From assembly GCF_017743735.1 (NCBI RefSeq), contig NZ_JAGHRO010000007.1:62001-126000 (forward strand): a stretch of 64,000 bases of DNA. The letters run 5' to 3'. The notes beneath the pieces were generated by a model, which had not been told where the DNA came from, did not search any database, and saw only the letters and a program-made list of their open reading frames with translations. Positions 9,371 through 17,460 of this stretch are shown here, one piece after another. The position numbers and the translations under genes were made by a program. Each line of letters opens with the position of its first letter. Positions within the stretch are counted from its first letter, which is position 1. Origin of the DNA: Shimia sp. R9_2. GTDB taxonomy: Bacteria > Pseudomonadota > Alphaproteobacteria > Rhodobacterales > Rhodobacteraceae.

Positions 9371-9467
9371 GTGATCGTTCCGTCTGTGTTTGCTGCCCCC
9401 TGAGCAGCAAACCACCCTACGAGCCAATGAAAGAGGCTGCCGCATGCTCGGGTAGCCTGAAATTAGA

Positions 9468-9521
9468 GCCCCGATCACCCACGTGGAAGGAAGAGAGAGA
9501 GGGTACGTGGATAATCGGGGC
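9468..9521. repeat. imperfect inverted repeat upstream of the HlyD gene
   Basis: Arms gccccgat and atcggggc (8 of 8 paired), then an unpaired three-base step, then ccacgt and acgtgg (6 of 6), enclose a purine-rich loop. It lies about 100 bases before the adaptor start. It may be a 5'-leader structure, an operator or an old terminator; no T-tract follows. Confidence 0.55.
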
Positions 9522-9859
9522 GCGGAAGTAAAAAGCTACTGCCGCAAAAGGTGAATTTGGGAAGCTGGTTGAAACGCCCATATTTTTTTGGTGCGATTAC
9601 AACGAAACACAGCAGATCATTATAGCTCCGCTACGTCGCTCGCTAAGATCAACAGCGTTCTGTGTTGGTACACTCCTTCAGACAAATGCGGTTCGACCCG
9701 GCTCAGATCCCCACTTTAAGTTACAGCAAATATGGGCAATTCCATTCACACCGCACATGATTAGGACGGACAAGAGATTAGCACTTTCGGACAGAGCAAC
9801 TTTGAGATTCGGACCGAACAGAGGTCACCAAATCAAGACACCAGCTCTTCACCGCAGCC
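9522..9859. other. non-coding stretch between exporter and GTPase operons
   Basis: No convincing coding region, RNA gene or repeat was seen. It lies upstream of the leftward exporter operon and downstream of the leftward kinase/GTPase operon, so it could hold the exporter promoter and a terminator for the other. Neither is obvious by eye. Confidence 0.4.
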
Positions 9860-10642
9860 CTATGAAGTGGCTGCTACGAACGCGCGCCAAAGTTCAAATA
9901 TCGCGACACGGTGACTGGCGCGACATACGACACCCAAGTTGCCTTCAGGCGCTTCCAGTAGAACAAGCACGCGATCGTCCGCAACTGATAGCATGTTGAG
10001 GGTCGCATTCGCAGGTTTCCAGAGCTTTTGTTGGCTGGTGTTTTCGGAAGCGCGCGAGAGACAGCGGTCAATCAGCCCAAGATCCTCAGGGTTGCCACCT
10101 GAGAGTGACTGCCCAGCCACAGGAGCAACATCACGCCAAGACAGAGCTATGGCCTTTAGCTTATCTCTGAGTGTCTCCAAGATTTGCCTCTGCCCGTCTA
10201 GTTCCCTCTCCTCATGCACAGCTTTCAAAAGTGACGCATGCGACCAAGAGCGGCCTGTTTCAGGCAGCTCCGGGCTGCGCTCAACGATCTCAAACTTCAG
10301 CGCTGCGCATCCGGCGAAAGCTTGGCTCAAAAGCTCCATAACCGCCGCGCTATTCGCATCGTCAAGCTGCGGGCCAACGCCCTCGACATCAACAAGATGG
10401 CGGTTGCTCGCGGTCAGAAGCACCCGCACATTTTGCTCTTTCCCAAACACAGCGATGCGACGTGCGAGAACCGTTTCACCTATCTCAGCGACAATTGCCG
10501 CCAAAAGATCTTGAGTGCTTTCAAAGGCATGCCACGTGCCATAGTAACCGTCCCGATCATGTGCAAACAATCGGATCGCATCGGCAAAGCCATCGTCGAC
10601 TTGACTCACCCCAGCCTTATGCCCCTTCCGCGCGGCCATCAT
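9860..10642 (-). CDS. unknown protein, last gene of the kinase/GTPase operon
   Basis: A 260-aa soluble protein with no family recognised. It has no signal peptide or membrane helix. The middle (about residues 130-175) is charged and helix-rich (HEERELDGQRQILETLRDKLKAIA). The C-terminal end (VADDRVLVLLEAPEGNLGVVCRAS) has the alternating pattern seen in the last strands and helix of Roadblock/LC7 domains, and so does the small protein encoded just before it; this is a weak inference. Its start overlaps the previous stop (ATGA), so it is part of the same operon. A role as regulator or partner of the GTPases is plausible but unproven. Confidence 0.7.
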   Translation of the reverse strand: MMAARKGHKAGVSQVDDGFADAIRLFAHDRDGYYGTWHAFESTQDLLAAIVAEIGETVLARRIAVFGKEQNVRVLLTASNRHLVDVEGVGPQLDDANSAAVMELLSQAFAGCAALKFEIVERSPELPETGRSWSHASLLKAVHEERELDGQRQILETLRDKLKAIALSWRDVAPVAGQSLSGGNPEDLGLIDRCLSRASENTSQQKLWKPANATLNMLSVADDRVLVLLEAPEGNLGVVCRASHRVAIFELWRAFVAATS

Positions 10643-10998
10643 GACGGGACCGTCAAAGAAGTAAGCACCTTACGCCCCATAGCCACGACCTGATCAGGGT
10701 CGCTCTCTAGGCCACAAACAAAACACAACAAATCGGACGTGCCCGCCGCATCACGCATAAAAATACGCATGTCCTCGGGCGACAATGCAAACGCGTCTTC
10801 CGGAATGGAAACGCCCTCACCCGACAACAGACCAAAGCTCTGCGCTGCCTGGATGCAGAGCTGATCAAGCGTTTCACGCCGCACATCAGGTTGGTGAGAG
10901 GCCTTGAGCACAAGGCGTGTTTTTAGGTCCGCGAAAGCCACCACACGGCATCCTGGAATTTCTGCGCGTAACACATCAATTTGTGCTGCAATATTCAC
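10639..10998 (-). CDS. small protein, possible Roadblock/LC7-like domain
   Basis: A 119-aa soluble protein (MNIAAQIDVLRAEIPGC...). The order of elements, an initial helix, a strand pair (CRVVAFADLKTRLVLKAS), a helix (LDQLCIQAAQSFGLL), then strands ending LLCFVCGLESDPDQVVAMGR, resembles a Roadblock/LC7 (MglB-like) fold. In known systems such proteins act as activating partners or scaffolds for small GTPases, which would fit the three GTPase genes upstream. This is recognition of pattern only, not of strong sequence similarity. It starts 66 bases after the previous gene, the longest gap in the operon, and overlaps the next gene by four bases. Confidence 0.65.
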   Translation of the reverse strand: MNIAAQIDVLRAEIPGCRVVAFADLKTRLVLKASHQPDVRRETLDQLCIQAAQSFGLLSGEGVSIPEDAFALSPEDMRIFMRDAAGTSDLLCFVCGLESDPDQVVAMGRKVLTSLTVPS

Positions 10999-11064
10999 GC
11001 TTGTCGCCCACCTTTCCTCTCACACGACGCACCCGAGACAGTTGATCTTCCCCCGCCAAACAAA

Positions 11065-12018
11065 TCAGTGATCCTCCAATGGCGTGACCACGCTCAAGGG
11101 CGGCAGCTCCTTTGGCGGCGCTGGCGGTCGCTCTGGGTTGCTGATTTTCGGGCGCACGCGGCGTGGCACAACACGGTTTTGCGACACAGCTTCTGCGGTT
11201 GCCTGCTCTTCGTCTGGAGCATCCTCAATCGCACTGTCAGCATCGAGCGGATGTTCTTCATCCTGCAGCTTACCGCCTGAGTGGACTTCACTCCCTAAAT
11301 CTCTCTCAGGCTGTGTCAGCGCCACCAACGCTTGCACGATCTGCGCCACCAAATCGGCACCACCGCTTGCTTTCCAGGCCTCTTCATCCTGCCCTGCATT
11401 CACTGCGTCTAATGTCGCAATCGGAAGTATGGCTGCAAAAAGCCCTTCTGTTTCCGCATTGAGCCGTGCAAGAACCCGCGCTCGGTCACGCTCGGCACGC
11501 AATTTGTCATACTGTGTGACCACCAGATAGTTCGGCCCTTTTACGGCAGCGGAAACCTGTTCCCACAACGCGGCTTCCGACTGTCTCCAAGCCTGCGTTG
11601 CATGGGTACACCAAAGGACACAGTCCACCTCATCCAGCAACCCCATCCAGTCTTCGTGCTTCATGTTCGGATCGGAAATTCCGGGAATATCGATGAGATC
11701 ACAGAGTTGAAGAATGTCCGCATCCATTGCCAGTTGGATCAACCGCGTCCCTTCAACCGGTGCTTCCGCAAACTCCTCCACTTCAAGTGCCTCAGAGGAG
11801 CCATCATCAAGAATTCGGGTCGCGGCCTCAGTGCCAAAAGTCACCCAAACGGGCGGAACGCGTGTCGCCGTAATACGCACAGGCAGAGGCTCTCCGCCAA
11901 GAAGGAGATTCATCAGCGTGCTCTTACCGGCACTGAATTCGCCCATCAAAGCAATCCGCGGCTTACGGTCAGACACGGCGTCAGTCTGGGTTAGATGGTC
12001 GGAATTCGGCTGTGTCAT
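11065..12018 (-). CDS. dynamin-like small GTPase with Pro-rich tail
   Basis: A 317-aa P-loop GTPase. G1 is GEFSAGKS (residues 26-33), followed by a likely G2 Thr in TATRVPPVWV, G3 as DIPGISD and G4 as TQYDKL. The Ala-Gly-Lys-Ser P-loop and GEFSAGKST context are typical of bacterial dynamin-superfamily proteins. The GTPase core ends near residue 235 with a WKASGGADL motif that also occurs in the GTPase at 14102-15298. The remainder is an acidic then basic, Pro-rich tail (PERPPAPPKELPP), probably disordered. The start overlaps the stop of the large GTPase (ATGA). It is likely to act with that protein. Confidence 0.85.
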   Translation of the reverse strand: MTQPNSDHLTQTDAVSDRKPRIALMGEFSAGKSTLMNLLLGGEPLPVRITATRVPPVWVTFGTEAATRILDDGSSEALEVEEFAEAPVEGTRLIQLAMDADILQLCDLIDIPGISDPNMKHEDWMGLLDEVDCVLWCTHATQAWRQSEAALWEQVSAAVKGPNYLVVTQYDKLRAERDRARVLARLNAETEGLFAAILPIATLDAVNAGQDEEAWKASGGADLVAQIVQALVALTQPERDLGSEVHSGGKLQDEEHPLDADSAIEDAPDEEQATAEAVSQNRVVPRRVRPKISNPERPPAPPKELPPLSVVTPLEDH

Positions 12019-14105
12019 GCGTAGTGTCCCTCAAGCCCAGTCCTGCTTTTATCTCGCAATTCCTCGAATTCTGTTATCAACCGCTCAAGTTTTTCGCGTT
12101 TTTGGCCCTCTTCTCCACTGTGGAACAGTTTCTGCAGGTCACCCCCGCGCGGGTCCACGCTAATTTCCTTCATGATGTCCCGGTGTTGCGCAAAGAAATC
12201 TTGCAAGGTGACCGCTGCCATCTCACGCACTTGAGCAGTTTGAATTTCCTTGGACTGGCGCATGAAGTCCTCAGTCTCGCGCGCAATGAGGTTCTGGAAC
12301 CGCTTGGCAAAAGCCTTGTGTCCGCGGATCCGGTTCCACCAGGAAATCCACCAACCATCATTGAAATCAAGCGCGATGGTTTGACCAAACGCAACCGGGG
12401 CAGGCATGTTTGGCAGAGCTGGTGGCGCCATCTGTATGCCCTGCACCGCGCTGCCAAACGCATCGGCATAGAGCATGGCAATATCCGTCATGGCCGCCTC
12501 AAACCGCCCCTCAGACGCAGATCGTACGTTCGCACCAAACACGGTGTAAGCGGATCTCAACAACATCCGCAGCCCAACGGGGTCGTAGTCCCAGACGATA
12601 TGATTGCCGTAGTTTTCCAAGTGGCTCAGGAGAGATCGCAAGGCCCGGTCTATAAATTTGGCATGGGCTCGGTCTGCTCTCATATGAAACTCAGCTATCG
12701 CCGCACCCAACTCCTTCTGAAACGCATCGGCATGGAAGGCCGCGAGTTTTTCAAAGGCCTGAATTGCATCATATGTCGTCAGCGTTTGCGCACGACTCCC
12801 GTCGCTTGAGATATTGAGCATGCCAGCCGCCATTTGGCTGGTCGCAATCGTCAGCGCGGCACTCGTAGTTTTCTCCAGAAAGGGCACGCCCTGCTCTTCT
12901 AGTATCCTCTCGGAAACGGCGCGAAACAGCGCGCTCACACCTGAAAGTTCCCACACCATTTCATTGGGATCGGTCTGGCTGTATTGCGGGTCAAGCGCAA
13001 CTTCGGCCCACTCAAACAGCGCCCGGCTCGACACCTCAGGCATTCCCTCAATGCTGCCGGTCAACACCTTGTTGGCCCAATAAGCGCTGCCAAAGAGAAT
13101 CTGCGCATCTTCCGGCCCCTGCTTGTCGCGCAGCGTTTGCCGGATGCTCGCTTCGATCTCCGGGATCTGCTGCGCAGGATTGGAGAGTTCGTCAATGCGG
13201 TTCACAAAGATCAGAACATTGCGCGATTTAAGGTTCGAAATCAGGCGGATGAGGCCCATGTCCACGGATGTCAGAGCCTGCCCCGCAGACAATACAACCA
13301 CGCACATCTTGCTGTCGCGAATAGCTTGAATGGTGACCTGCTCACGCATCATAAAGGTGTCATTCACACCTGGCGTATCCCGCAGGCACAAGGGCACCGG
13401 CACGGTTTCACAATTCAGGAACAGATCAGCAGAGGAGACAATGTCAGCAAAGCGCCCTTGCTCGGCCTGCGCGTCATCTTCTACGCTAAAGTCATCTCCC
13501 ATAACGATATAACGCTCGAGCAGATTTTTGTCGAAATAGCCGTAGTCATGGGTTTCCCCAAGCAGCAAATCAAACTTCTTCCCAAGACGGTTTTGCGCTT
13601 TGCTCCGCACCTTCTCGATTTGCTCGCCGATCTTTTTGAGCTCACTCTCTGCACCCGCACGGCTGGCCATCTCGCCAATCCGTCCGCCCTGATTGAGGAG
13701 TCGGTCCCAATCCGTTTCCTTCATGAAACGAAAGGACGCACCGGTTTCAGATGGTTTTGAAGCTGGCTTCAAATGCAACGACGTTACAACAGAGGTCCAG
13801 GGGTTCACATCAGACGGCAGGAGATCGGACCAGCCTGCCAAAGCGTTGACCAGCGTTGTTTTGCCGGATTTCACCTGCCCCAGCACAGTGATCGTAGGTT
13901 CGAACCCAGCAATATCTTTACACAAACGCTCCACCGCACGTGTCGCGTTGTCTCCGGTCATTTGCGACAAGTCTTTCAGCAGCTCATCCAAAACGCAAAG
14001 ATTTGCTCCGAAATTTTCCAGTGTTTCCAGGCCAGAGCGCAGGTTTACAAGCCGTTTTGGAGTGCGCACCTCAGTTTCAGGGGCCTGTCTCAGTTGAACG
14101 TTCAT
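12015..14105 (-). CDS. large dynamin-family GTPase
   Basis: A 696-aa dynamin-superfamily protein. A helical N-terminus (about 65 residues) precedes G1 GQVKSGKT (residues 76-83); G3 is DTPGVND and G4 NRIDEL. The G domain is interrupted by a charged helical insertion (about residues 120-185). The C-terminal half is predicted mostly helical, as in the stalk and paddle of bacterial dynamin-like proteins, which remodel or tether membranes. No clear membrane helix is visible, so membrane contact, if any, would be through amphipathic segments. It overlaps both neighbouring GTPase genes by four bases. Specific role unknown. Confidence 0.88.
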   Translation of the reverse strand: MNVQLRQAPETEVRTPKRLVNLRSGLETLENFGANLCVLDELLKDLSQMTGDNATRAVERLCKDIAGFEPTITVLGQVKSGKTTLVNALAGWSDLLPSDVNPWTSVVTSLHLKPASKPSETGASFRFMKETDWDRLLNQGGRIGEMASRAGAESELKKIGEQIEKVRSKAQNRLGKKFDLLLGETHDYGYFDKNLLERYIVMGDDFSVEDDAQAEQGRFADIVSSADLFLNCETVPVPLCLRDTPGVNDTFMMREQVTIQAIRDSKMCVVVLSAGQALTSVDMGLIRLISNLKSRNVLIFVNRIDELSNPAQQIPEIEASIRQTLRDKQGPEDAQILFGSAYWANKVLTGSIEGMPEVSSRALFEWAEVALDPQYSQTDPNEMVWELSGVSALFRAVSERILEEQGVPFLEKTTSAALTIATSQMAAGMLNISSDGSRAQTLTTYDAIQAFEKLAAFHADAFQKELGAAIAEFHMRADRAHAKFIDRALRSLLSHLENYGNHIVWDYDPVGLRMLLRSAYTVFGANVRSASEGRFEAAMTDIAMLYADAFGSAVQGIQMAPPALPNMPAPVAFGQTIALDFNDGWWISWWNRIRGHKAFAKRFQNLIARETEDFMRQSKEIQTAQVREMAAVTLQDFFAQHRDIMKEISVDPRGGDLQKLFHSGEEGQKREKLERLITEFEELRDKSRTGLEGHYA

Positions 14106-15298
14106 GCCTGTGCCCTCGCTCCGATTTCTTTTTTCAGCTGCAACATCAGGAAGATCGCGTCCTCGGCAGCAGTGGGACCTTGCTCCACTTGCAACAGCAT
14201 CAGCATGTCTTCTCCATCTCTCGCGTCATCAAGCAGAGACGCAAAATCAGCGCTTTGCCCAACCTGAGGTTCCAATGTCCCCACAATCTCACGCACCGCA
14301 TTTGTGCATTGCTGCAGCACGATCTTGGCATCTGGCGTCTTGCCTTCATCCAGCTCTGCCATGAGACCCTTAGCAAAAGAGACCAGTTGCCCCTGCAACT
14401 GCTCCAGCATCTCTGCCTGCTGTTCAGCCGCCGGATCTAAAATCTCGGTTGAGCAGGTAGGGGCGTCAAACGAGGCCTTGGCAGAGCTTCCATTTTCAGA
14501 CGCCAATTGCGCGAGCAACAAAGCCGCACGATCCAACTCGGCCGCTCTGCCGGAATTCACCTGTGCCTGAACCGCTTCAAACAAATCTTTCCCGCCAGAC
14601 GCTTCCCAAAGCTCCGGCTGTTCACATTCAGGCATCCGTGCCGTCAGTCCGTGCAGCGCGGCTACAGGATAGAGGCCAAGGAATTCATCCTCGGTGACGG
14701 CTTCGAGATCCGCTATTTTCTGAGCCAGATCACCTTTCATGATCTGGCGATCCGCTTTCGTCAGAGCGAGCACACTATGATCTTTGACAGCATCCGGCGC
14801 CTTTGCCCAAATGGCTTGCTCAGTCTCATCAAAAGCCTCACTGCACCAGATAAACACCTGGCCTTTTTGCAACGCGTAATCGAACAAATCCGCCTGTTTA
14901 CTGACGTCTTCTGGCAGGCTCACTTCACAAAAACTGTGTGTTTTTAGCAGCGAGTGCGGAACCGTGGCGATCAGACGGCGCGCATCCCTCTGATGTGCTT
15001 GGTTGCCATCTAAGGGCCGTACCGTGCCATCATTCCATTCCGCAGAGACTTGCCTAGTCTCTCCATAAGACACTTCGGTCACAGATGCCCGCGGCAAGCT
15101 ACCCAACAGGTCCTCACCCAGCATCATATTCACAACAGAAGATTTCCCACTACCAGGTCTTCCGAGCAGCACAACGCGCACGGCATCGGATAGATGATCA
15201 ATCAGTTGAGCGCCGATGGCTTGATGCCGTCCACCAATACGGCCCTGATCAAGCGCTTCACGCAACTCCTGTACAACGCGTTGCTGTTGACCCCTCAT
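14102..15298 (-). CDS. P-loop GTPase with degenerate G3 motif
   Basis: A 398-aa paralogue of the GTPase at 11065-12018. G1 is GRPGSGKSS (residues 46-54) and G4 is LTKAD. Where the other paralogue has IDIPGISD (G3), this one has VSLPEDVS, so the DxxG Asp and Gly are both gone. The following segments still align (CVLWCTHATQAW with VFIWCSEAFDET; WKASGGADL with LWEASGGKDL). It may bind nucleotide without normal hydrolysis. The C-terminal 150 residues are helical and acidic. ATGA overlaps link it to the phosphatase gene before and the large GTPase after. Confidence 0.82.
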   Translation of the reverse strand: MRGQQQRVVQELREALDQGRIGGRHQAIGAQLIDHLSDAVRVVLLGRPGSGKSSVVNMMLGEDLLGSLPRASVTEVSYGETRQVSAEWNDGTVRPLDGNQAHQRDARRLIATVPHSLLKTHSFCEVSLPEDVSKQADLFDYALQKGQVFIWCSEAFDETEQAIWAKAPDAVKDHSVLALTKADRQIMKGDLAQKIADLEAVTEDEFLGLYPVAALHGLTARMPECEQPELWEASGGKDLFEAVQAQVNSGRAAELDRAALLLAQLASENGSSAKASFDAPTCSTEILDPAAEQQAEMLEQLQGQLVSFAKGLMAELDEGKTPDAKIVLQQCTNAVREIVGTLEPQVGQSADFASLLDDARDGEDMLMLLQVEQGPTAAEDAIFLMLQLKKEIGARAQA

Positions 15299-16254
15299 GC
15301 GTTTCTCACTTTCCGCGAAAGACTTAAGACAGTGTGGACACGGCCAGCGCGCGCCGTTCGGTCGATATGCATGACTTCGCTGGCCAATTGGCTCTCATCT
15401 TCTGAGCGGTCCTCAACAGCACATACCTCAGCATCTTCATCAGGTTTGCGCGTAAGCATGGCCTCGCGGCTTTGCACCTTGATCAAACAAATTGAGAGAT
15501 TGTCCTGTTCAGGATCTCCAGCTGCATGAACGGCCAGCATAAGAGCCGCGCCGACCTGCTGGCTGGAGGCATCGCTTTGATCGCTCAATACCTCACTGAT
15601 TTCCTTCTCTGTCAGGGAGAGAAGCCCATCGCTGGCAGCCAGCAGTATGTCCCCTTCCTGCAATCGCATCGGCTCCGTGCGGTAGTCGACCTTGGCAATT
15701 TGCCCGCCAGACATCACCGAAATCAGGCAGCTGCGGTCTGGGTGGTTCAGAGCTTCTTCCAATGGGATGACCCCGCGCGCATGAAGCTCATCTATTTGCG
15801 CCGCGTAAGAGTGATCTTCGTTCAGCCGGAAAAGCCGCCCGCCTCTAAACAAAAACAGAGGTGAATCCCCAATCGACACCCAATACAGACGATTGCCAAA
15901 GAGGATCGGCGCCACAAGGGTTGCCCCCATCCCGCGCGCGTTCGGATTCTCTTTTTCATAGAGCCGAATGCAGTCATTGGCGCCCACCACTGCGGCCTGC
16001 AAGGCATCACCGATGTTGGCTTCAAGTGCCACCGGATTTTCAGCGAGCATTTTCAGCTCGCTAAACAGTTCTGTCACCACGATGCCGCTGGCCACGTCAC
16101 CTGAAGCGTGACCCCCCATCCCATCAGAAAGCACAGCAAAGCCTAGAGGCGACCCAAGAGGAAAATCGGCAATCACCGCATCCTCCTGACGCTCGCGCTT
16201 ACCGATATTCAGACCGGTTACGACATCAAAGCAAACATCATCCAAATTGGGCAT
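15295..16254 (-). CDS. PP2C-type Ser/Thr protein phosphatase
   Basis: A PPM/PP2C family metal-dependent phosphatase (319 aa from the ATG at 16254). Motifs present are RQEDA (metal Asp25 region), LSDGMGGHASG (Asp44-Gly45), the central GATLVAP strand, LLAASDGLL, and a final metal site DNLSICLIKV. The C-terminal ~60 residues beyond the catalytic domain are acidic then basic. A start further upstream (16314) is open but lies deeper in the FHA gene and adds an unlikely N-terminus. It should reverse the action of the kinase at 17461-18768; the pair with an FHA protein is a classic phosphothreonine switch. Confidence 0.92.
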   Translation of the reverse strand: MPNLDDVCFDVVTGLNIGKRERQEDAVIADFPLGSPLGFAVLSDGMGGHASGDVASGIVVTELFSELKMLAENPVALEANIGDALQAAVVGANDCIRLYEKENPNARGMGATLVAPILFGNRLYWVSIGDSPLFLFRGGRLFRLNEDHSYAAQIDELHARGVIPLEEALNHPDRSCLISVMSGGQIAKVDYRTEPMRLQEGDILLAASDGLLSLTEKEISEVLSDQSDASSQQVGAALMLAVHAAGDPEQDNLSICLIKVQSREAMLTRKPDEDAEVCAVEDRSEDESQLASEVMHIDRTARAGRVHTVLSLSRKVRNA

Positions 16255-17449
16255 GTCCAGGAACTTCCATATCTTGGGCCACCCAAGAGAACTCTTCGCC
16301 GCACAGTGCCACAAAGCGTAGTGTGGTTTCGCCGATGCGGATCACGCTGTTGGTCGCCAAATCTTCTGTGCTCAGAACAGGACGGCCGTTCAGTCGCACC
16401 AGATTGGCCTTGCCGCCATGCCCAAAAAAGAACCGACGCTGTTCGCCATCAAAAGCAATGGCCGCATGATTTTCGCGAGAGATCGTATTGTCGCCAAAAT
16501 CCAATCGGACTGTCTGGCCTTCGCCACGGCCGATTTGGGTCAGCCCGTCAAACAAAGCAAAAGACGCGCCTCTTCCGGGGCCATCGACCACAACAAGCCA
16601 TCCAACCGGGAATTGCGCCTGCACCGCAGGAGCCGCTTCACGCGATTGGGTCATGGGATCATGAACTGTGCTTTGTGGACCGCTAAACCCGAGCAAGCGC
16701 GTTTTGACACGCCCTTTGGAACCACGACCGCCACCGGTGCGATGCGCAGTCACCGAAGACGGCAAGGGAGCCATTTCCGGAGACGGCTTCTGCTCAGATA
16801 CACTTGGGATCTCCTGCGTTATTACAGTGTCCTGAGAACGCTCAAGTGAGGGGCGTACCACAGCAGGTATTTCTGCCACTGGTTCTGCGACGTGTGGCGC
16901 GACATCCTCTGGAGCTTTCTGCAGTACTCGGCCTGGCTCCTCTGCCGCACTCGCAGTCGACGGTTTCTGGGCTGCCCAATTGAACGCATCTGCTTCAACC
17001 AGTTTAGGAATCTCGCTTGGCTGCGAAACGCTATCTTCAACATCTGAGAAAACGTCGGGCTCAGCGGTTTCAAGATTCAAACCTTCTAAAGCCCCTTCCT
17101 CGATAGAGAGCGCTGCCTCCTGATGCTCCTGAACCGGGGTCTGGACGCTTCCTTGAACCATAGAGGTCTGCGGGCCCAGCGCATCAGCAATGGAAGAGAA
17201 ATCAATAGAAGGCTCCTCCGAGGGAGCCTCGAACTCGTCTGCCACTGGAGTCGCCTCAGGGACATCAAAAAAGGCGCCATGTTCCAGCTCGGTCTCTGAT
17301 GTGGACAACTCTTCTTCGACCAACTCCGGCTCTGGTGAGAGGTCAGTGCGATCCTCTTCTCTCAAGCGCAGCGGATAGCGCAGTGCTGAAGCATCACCAC
17401 TGCTGGCGGCCTGCGTCTTTTCATTGATGATATCTCGAATGAACCTCAT
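16238..17449 (-). CDS. FHA-domain protein with long acidic N-terminus
   Basis: A 403-aa protein. Residues 1-260 are low-complexity, rich in Glu, Ser, Pro and Thr, probably disordered and a possible kinase substrate. The C-terminal ~120 residues form an FHA domain: GWLVVVDGPGRGASF, QIGRGEGQTVRL, ISRENHAAI (the Ser-Arg...His phosphothreonine-binding signature) and VRLNGRPV. FHA domains read phosphothreonine marks, so this is the natural adaptor between the kinase encoded 11 bases upstream and the downstream GTPases. Its end overlaps the phosphatase start by 17 bases. Confidence 0.92.
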   Translation of the reverse strand: MRFIRDIINEKTQAASSGDASALRYPLRLREEDRTDLSPEPELVEEELSTSETELEHGAFFDVPEATPVADEFEAPSEEPSIDFSSIADALGPQTSMVQGSVQTPVQEHQEAALSIEEGALEGLNLETAEPDVFSDVEDSVSQPSEIPKLVEADAFNWAAQKPSTASAAEEPGRVLQKAPEDVAPHVAEPVAEIPAVVRPSLERSQDTVITQEIPSVSEQKPSPEMAPLPSSVTAHRTGGGRGSKGRVKTRLLGFSGPQSTVHDPMTQSREAAPAVQAQFPVGWLVVVDGPGRGASFALFDGLTQIGRGEGQTVRLDFGDNTISRENHAAIAFDGEQRRFFFGHGGKANLVRLNGRPVLSTEDLATNSVIRIGETTLRFVALCGEEFSWVAQDMEVPGHAQFG

Positions 17450-17460
17450 GTGCTGTTCCT

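Noticed and set aside
12984-13760. 258-codon plus-strand frame inside the large GTPase gene
   Set aside because: Antisense shadow of a coding frame with strong GTPase motifs.
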